The notes below the pieces were generated by a model. It searched no databases. It saw only the letters and a list, made by a program, of their open reading frames with translations, and had not been told where the DNA came from. From Costus lasius (lineage: Eukaryota > Streptophyta > Magnoliopsida > Zingiberales > Costaceae), in the NCBI GenBank assembly GCA_027563935.2, contig CM050454.1, forward strand, positions 22,317,501 through 22,381,500: a stretch of 64,000 bases of DNA, written 5' to 3'. A program made the translations under genes and the position numbers. How positions within the stretch are numbered: the first letter of the stretch is position 1; every line of letters starts with the position of its first letter. Shown in pieces: positions 57,823 to 64,000 of this stretch.

Positions 57823-60800
57823 CTAGAGGTTGAGCAACCTCAACCCCATATCTCTAGTACGACCATCATGCTTCTGCTGCGCCAAAGCCTTGGTCAGTGG
57901 GTCTGCTAGATTGCTCTCTGTGTCAATTCTGTTAATCTTGACATCACCTCGATCAATGATCTCTTTGATCAGGCGAAATCTCTTGAGTATGCGTTTGGAC
58001 CTTTGATGAGACCGTGGTTCCTTAGTATGTGCAGTTCCCATTGTTGTCATAGTAGAGCTCAATGGGATCCATTGCACTTGGAACCACCTGAAGTTCAGAA
58101 AAGAACTTCCTGATCCAAACGGCTTCATTGGTTGCCTCAGAAGCAACCACATACTCAGCTTCGGTTGTAGAATTAGCTATGGTGGATTGCTTGAAGCTCT
58201 TCCAGGATACAGCACCTCCAACCATCTTAAACTAATAGCTGGTCTGCGATCTGAAGTCATCAGGATTAGACTGGAACGACTCATCAGTGAAGCCCTGCAC
58301 ACTGAGTTCTTCCTGTCCCCGTAGACTTTATAGAATAAATCCTTAGTCCCTTTCAGGATACTCAAGGATATTCTTTACAGCCACCTAGTGCTGCAGACTT
58401 GGATTGGATTGGTATCGGCTGGTTATGCTTACAGCATATGCCACATCTGGTCTAGTACACAACATTGCATACATGATCGATCCCACTGCCGAAGCATAAG
58501 GAATTCGACTCATGTCATCCCTCTCAGCCTATGTTATAGGATACTGGCTCTTTGAGAGAGTAAGGCCATGTCTCACTAGAAGGTATCCTTTCTTGGATTG
58601 CTCCATGTAGAACCTCTCCAGTACCTTATCAATGTAAGTACTCTGACTAAGGGCCAGAAGCCTCTTGGATCTATCCCGGTAGATCCTTACGCCTAGAATA
58701 TAGGCGGCCTCCCCTAAGTCTTTCATCTTGAAACACTTCCCCAACCATATCTTCACAGCTTGAAGACTAGGGATGTCGTTTCCGATGAGCAGTATGTCAT
58801 CAACATACTAGACCAGAAAAATCACCAAGCTCCCACTGAATTTTCTGTATACACAGGCGTCATCTTCGCTTTTGACAAAGCCATAATCTATCACGGCTTC
58901 ATCAAATCGAAGATTCCAACTTCGAGATGCTTGTTTTAATCCATAAATGGATCTCTTCAGCCTGCAGACCTTATTAGCCTCTGTAGGATGGATGAAGCCA
59001 TCAGGTTGTGACATATACACATCCTCAATCAGCTTCCCGTTAAGGAACGCTGTCTTCACATCCATCTGCCATATCTCATAGTCATGATATGCAGCTATAG
59101 CAAGCAAAATCCGAATGGATTTAATCATGGCAACCGGCGAGAAGGTTTCATCATAGTCCACCCCGTGGACTTGTTTAAATCCTTTAGCCACTAGTCTACC
59201 CTTATAGGTAACTATTTTGCCATCCACGTCTGTCTTCCTCTTGAAGTCCCATTTACACCCTATGGGTTTTACCCCATCAGGCAGCTCAACCAAATCCCAG
59301 ACTTGGTTAGCCGACAAGGAATCCATCTCGGATCGCATGGCGTCAAGCCATTTCTCGGAGTCCGGTACACTGACCGCCTCATCATAGGTTCTGGGTTCAT
59401 CCTCAATGATGAAGATCCCGTCGCGTTGGGTCGGGAGCGACCCATACCTCTCAGGTGTACAACGAATCCTCCCAGACCTACATAGGGCCTGTGTCTGAGC
59501 CTCAGGTTGCCTAGCAACCGGTGCAGGTGGCTCAAGTTCCATCTGTCTGTCTTGTGGTTGCACTTGGACCTCATCCAAGTCAAACTTCCTCCCACTAACT
59601 TCTTTCATGAGAAATTCTTTCTCTAGAAAGACAGCACTTCAAGCAACAAAAACTTTGTTCTCGGTTGGGACATAGAAGTAGTATCCTTTAGTTTCCTTAG
59701 GATACCCCACAAACACACACTTATCAGATCTAGGTTCTAGCTTGCTAGAATCCTGACGTTTGACATAAGCCCTACATCCCCAGATCCTGATAAAAGTGAG
59801 ATTAGGGCGTCTCCCACTCCATACCTCGTATGGAATCTTTGAGACAATCTTAGATGGAACATTATTCAGTATTTGAGAAGCTATCTCAAGTGCATGTCCC
59901 CAGAATGAGGGAGGTAGAGTTGCATGACTCATCATAGATCGAACCATGTCCAACAAAGTTCGATTTCTCCTTTCAGATACACCATTCCATTGAGGTGTTC
60001 CAGGAGGAGTGAGTTGGGATATGATCCCACACTCTCTCAGATAGTCAAAGAACTCACTACTCAGGTACTCTCCACCACGATCTGATCGAAGAGCCTTAAT
60101 GGATCTACCAAGCTGGTTCTCTACTTCATGTCTGAACTCCTTAAATTTCTCAAAGGATTCAGACTTATGTCTCATCAGATAGACATAACCATATCTACTG
60201 AAGTCATCAGTAAACGCGATGAAGTAGTTGTACTCTCCTCTGGCTTGTTTATTGAAAGGCCCACACACGTCAGTATGTATGAGATTTAATAAACCTCCCG
60301 CCCTCTCACCAGTCTTGGTGAAGGGCGCCTTTGTTATTTTCCCTAATAAACAAGGTTCACAAGTATCAAATTCCTCCAAGGAACTTGAATCTAACAATCC
60401 ATTTGCATGGAGTTGTTGGATGCGATTCTTGTTTATATGGGCTAATCGACAGTGCCATAGGAAAGCACCAACTGAACCACTCAGTTTGGTCCTTTTATTA
60501 TTTATGTTACAAATAGAGCTATCCATGTCCAAGACATGCGGACCGTTGCACAAAGTACCCTTCCCATAAAACATGTTTGCAAAAGAAAAAGAACATAAGT
60601 TCTCTTTTATTTCAAACCTAAATCCTTTCTTTGCCAAGCAAGGAGTGGATGCAATGTTTTGATAAGGGAAGGTACATAATAGCAACTGTCTAGCTTTAAC
60701 TGAAGTCCTAAAGGCAGGGAGAGAAACTCCTACAGCAACAGCAGCAACTTATGCCCTGTTACCTATCCGTAGGTCAATCTCTCTAGGCCTTACCGATCTA

Positions 60801-60898
60801 CCCTTTCTGAGCCTTTGCATATTTATACAAATATGAGCTTCACATGCGGTATCCAATACCCATGTCATAGGAGTAGAGAGGTTGACTTCGGTAACATA
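57823..60898 (-). pseudogene. Copia C protease-integrase-RT-RNase H
   Basis: Protease active-site region MTWVLDTACEAHIC near 60870. GAG-pre-integrase: CRLAHINKNRIQQLH and CEPCLLGK. Integrase D-D-E residues are all present (HTDVCGPF, LRSDRGGEY, NGVSERRNRT). RT: KWDFKRKTDVDGKIV, QMDVKTAFLNGKL, GLKQASRSWNLRFD, and catalytic YVDD at 58807-58796 just after a stop. RNase H: VQGFTDESF, NSTTEAEYVVASEA, ending ADPLTKALAQQKHDG. Stops: 60749 (TAA), 59639 (TGA from CGA), 58808 (TAG), 58529 (TAG from CAG), plus frameshifts near 58370 and 58030. It is the best preserved of the three family members. Confidence 0.92.
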
Positions 60899-60903
60899 AA
60901 TAC

Positions 60904-62996
60904 TGTTGGGAAACCCCGGGGACATTTTACAATTTTCAGAGCCATGGACATACATTTTACGCAGCGGAAGAATGTCCCCGAAACAGGCTAGTCCCAAAAA
61001 CCCAGTGAAGATCTCTTGCGAGGGGGTCAACACGATGTGATAGTAAGTACCTTTAAGCAATTAGAAGCCGATGTCGATGAAGGCGCCCAAGTGTTCGCCC
61101 TCTGCAGTCTCGCACACACGGATTCCTCAAGTTTTCTCCTTCCTCGCCCGGTGCTAGCCTCGGGAAGAAGATCCATGCCTTAGAAGAGTCCTCCAAGCAA
61201 CTTGCGCCACCACCAAGATGTGATGCGCCAAGGAGATGGAAGGAGAAGAGAACGCCGCAAGCCTTCTTGTTCCTTTGCGCCAAGGAAAGGAAAAGGAGAA
61301 GCATGCTTGCGCCCTTGATGGAAGAAGAAGAGCTCTAAGCTCTCCAAGCCGTCGCCCTCTAATGCTTCACGCCTCCAAGGAATTAGCATCATCAAGAGAG
61401 GGGGCGGCAAGGGCTTATTTATAGGAGCAAGAGGCGGTTAGGGGAGAATGGCAAGTGTTGACAATTAGGGCATGATTCTAGGAGATTATCCAATCAAATA
61501 TATTGATTAAATCTCCACTCCCATATGCGCCTAAGACTTGCCAAAGCAAGCATCAGCCATATGCGCCCATATCATGCCATATGAGGCATTAATCCCATCC
61601 ATGCGCCTAGACCTAGTCAAGGCAATATGATGGATTGCCTAATGTGGCTTGGGCGCAAGTCCTAATCCAATTAGGACTCTAATTATGTTAATAATCAGCC
61701 CACAATTGTCAAACATAATCCAATCAATTATCTTGTGTGATTTGATCAAATCCAATTTGATTTAATCACCTAGGAGATACCAAACAAGGCATAGGCGCAA
61801 ATTCTAGTCCAACTAGAATCCCATATGCGCCTATCCCATTAATTCATCCCCATTATACCCTTCAAGCCTCATAGCCCTTCAATACAACTTATTAGCAAGC
61901 CCAACTAAGCAATGGGCCAAGCCCAAAGTCCATTATGCATGTTAACCAAGCTATTGGATCCAATCTAATTTAACCCATGGTTAAATGAGGCTAACCATGG
62001 TTAATTTGATCGATATGCCAAAAACGGAAGTTGGCCCCAATAAGTTTCTTCCATCTCATCAGGCCCATTGGCGCTGATGAAATCTCCCAAATAGATTAGA
62101 GTTATCCAATAACTCGATCTAAAGGCTACCCGATCAATATGAAAACTCGAGTATCAAGGTGTGCGACCCTGTAGGTTCCTCTAACGCTGGCAGTGCTGAC
62201 CAAAGGTCATCACAAGCAGTGAGTGGCACCTAGCAGTGCATCGCTGCTACCCAGGTTATTGGAATGGATATCGACATCGACATCCCCATCATCGCAACTA
62301 GGTACAGATGCATTACAGTCTCTTTGCCGTACTGATATCCGATTGGACAAGTGTGTCACCACTTGTTTTCATCCAATCACATGGCTATGACTAAAACAGG
62401 TTCTCACCTGGGTATGGCCATACACTCTCAGTCATAGAACCATAAGGGAGCTCCATGGATATCATACTTCCCTAAGGAAGGGGCAAATCCTATGTCTGTC
62501 CATTGACCTTCTCATATGGGTCGTGACATGCTCAATGACAACCGTTATGGCCTCCCAACTACGGCAAGGTGTTAGGTTGCATCAAAGCAAGTCCCTAACC
62601 ATATAGAATGGTCAATGACCTCAAGTCAAGGGATCAATGCATCTCCTGTCACTTGTGAGGATAACTCATGACACCAAGTCATAGCCTCACAGCGGGTCTA
62701 TCCAGTATATCCTCCAATGATACACCCATGTGTCTGCGTTAGCACCACGTGCCTAACCAGCCCACATACCAGTCTCTCAAGTACCAGAGTTGTCCCATAT
62801 CCACTCAGGTACATCGACTGGGGACTATAGTTCGAGCACAGATCCAATCTGTCTCCAGGGAATTTATCATGTAAGTACACAATCGCAGGTGTAGACAAAC
62901 AATGATAACGACAATGCCAGAAAGATATATATTAATATCAGAGTCAAGTAGTACAAAGATGGACCAAAACTAGGTCCTAGGGCATATACACCAACA
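60904..62996 (-). repeat. Solo LTR of the same copia family, inserted in copia C
   Basis: 2093 bp. On the minus strand it starts TGTTGGTGTATATGCCC and ends GGTTTCCCAACA, flanked by AATAC at 60899-60903 and 62997-63001. It separates copia C gag from protease. A TATAAATA box is at 61416-61423 (minus). It gives the full-length reference LTR for this family, by which the copia B LTR end (3877-4401) and the copia C 3' LTR are recognised. Confidence 0.95.
61416..61423 (-). promoter_or_regulatory. TATA box in the copia solo LTR
   Basis: TATAAATA on the minus strand in CCTATAAATAAGCCC context, about 510 bases before the LTR end, with the matching box in the copia C 3' LTR. Confidence 0.6.
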
Positions 62997-63001
62997 AATA
63001 C

Positions 63002-63557
63002 CTGAGCATGAAGACAAGGCCTAGCCTTTCTTCTCCTCATTCTAAAGTTGCAACATGTCCTTCAACATGTGAGGTGGGCCTCCACATGAATAGCACCTAT
63101 TATTCCTGATCATATCCATCTTTAATTCCAGTTCCTTGGTCAAGCCTTTTGGCTCAACACACTGAATATCAACTTTAGGAGGATTGAGCTCAACCAATTC
63201 ATCAAAGAGCTGCCTTAGATTAAAATAATCTCAGAGGCACTCTTTGATTCTTATCACCCTCTGAATTCAGGTGACATGTTGGTTAGCAACCTCCAAAGTA
63301 TCAACCTGATGCTTATCATAAGCATCCCTCTCAGCCGCTGAGGCCGAGCATGGAAGTGGGTCAGAAAAAGGACGCTCAAGGACATAAAGCTTTCTTTCGA
63401 GCTTGAGCACGATTCTCAAGTTCATATACCAATCCAGTAAGTTGGATCCAACCAACTTATCCTTTTCCAAGGTAGATCGCAGTGACCAACTGCTATTGTT
63501 CATAGCCATTGTTCTACAACAACCAAGAAACATCAGATTAGTACTACTTCGAGTCAT
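63002..63557 (-). pseudogene. gag: Copia C gag
   Basis: Copia gag with GSNLLDWYMNLRIVLKLERK, LYVLERPF and a degraded knuckle (CYSCGGPPHM) near 63090. It matches copia B gag at 16381-16830. A stop at 63267 and later frame changes break it. The solo LTR cuts it off from protease. Confidence 0.85.
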
Positions 63558-64000
63558 TTAAACTGGACTTGTTTTAAATGACCATGGCTCCCACTATTTT
63601 TAATCGAATTGACAACCCACAAAGTCAATCGAGAAATCCAAGATTTCCTAGTGAGATGAGATCCTTATTCCACACAGGGCTTCGCGTCCCACGAGGGTGG
63701 GATGAGATGCACAAAGTGACCCATGTTTCCTAAGGTGGGCGCGCCGGCCGATTGCTCCAAGCAATTCCCCTTATTGAGACAGTCCAGGCATTTCATGTCC
63801 AGCGAGGGCTGGATACAACATGAAACCCTTACCTCTCAACGATGCCTCTAGACTTTCACCATGTGCCCAGCACATGTGAATTTCTAGTCAAGTCCATCCT
63901 AACCGTTATGCCCAGGGCCAACGAGTTTCCTTGCGAAGGCACGCCTAGGTTAAAACTGGACTGGGGAAACCATTGCCACCACGCACTTTCTAAAGATAAG
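63558..64000 (-). other. Copia C untranslated leader
   Basis: Non-coding; colinear with 15803-16246 of copia B. It continues past the window edge. Confidence 0.8.

Larger units (their letters stand above)
54243..64000 (-). mobile_element. Copia C: Ty1/copia element, minus strand, runs off the window
   Basis: Reading from right to left: leader (64000-63558), gag (63557-63002), protease-integrase-RT-RNase H (60898-57823), polypurine tract (57802-57813), 3' LTR (57801-54243). It is interrupted by two solo LTRs at 60904-62996 and 55566-57230. The 5' LTR lies beyond the window. Same family as copia A and B. Confidence 0.92.

Overview
This is plant (angiosperm) nuclear DNA made almost entirely of LTR retrotransposons nested in one another. 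I recognise no host gene, tRNA or rRNA. The evidence for a plant is the set of families: Athila-type Ty3/gypsy elements with a tRNA-Asp primer site, a Tekay/Del-type chromovirus with a C-terminal chromodomain, and several Ty1/copia elements with initiator-Met primer sites. Such density suggests pericentromeric or other heterochromatin. I cannot name the species.

Layout. 1-1192 unassigned, perhaps a minus-strand LTR. 1193-2776 copia fragment A. 2777-3876 inverted LTR fragment of the Athila-1 family. 3877-17822 copia B (LTR end, primer site, leader, broken gag-integrase), split by Athila-1 (5046-15298, 3' LTR nearly all lost). 17823-18317 inverted copia LTR piece. 18397-28555 Athila-2, structurally complete with GCACT target duplication. 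28831-43433 copia D, split by a very young Tekay-type chromovirus (29830-40933, ATATG duplication). 43434-47062 a non-coding element with LTRs and a CATTA duplication. 47398-52198 copia E. 52199-54242 unassigned, partly LTR-like. 54243-64000 copia C on the minus strand, with two nested solo LTRs (55566-57230, ACTTT duplication; 60904-62996, AATAC duplication).

How the parts relate. Every coding region is a retrotransposon gag, protease, reverse transcriptase/RNase H, integrase or Athila accessory ORF. All are broken by stops or shifts, except the chromovirus, whose reading frame has one single-base break. The two Athila elements are complementary defectives: Athila-1 lacks protease but keeps RT-RNase H-integrase, while Athila-2 keeps gag-protease and lacks the rest.

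Most unusual signal: both Athila families carry clusters of paired ACGG...CCGT palindromes at the same two places, inside the LTR and between the end of gag/pol and the accessory ORF. In Athila-1 each cluster is a six-unit array of about 72 bp period. The design is shared while the sequence differs between the families.
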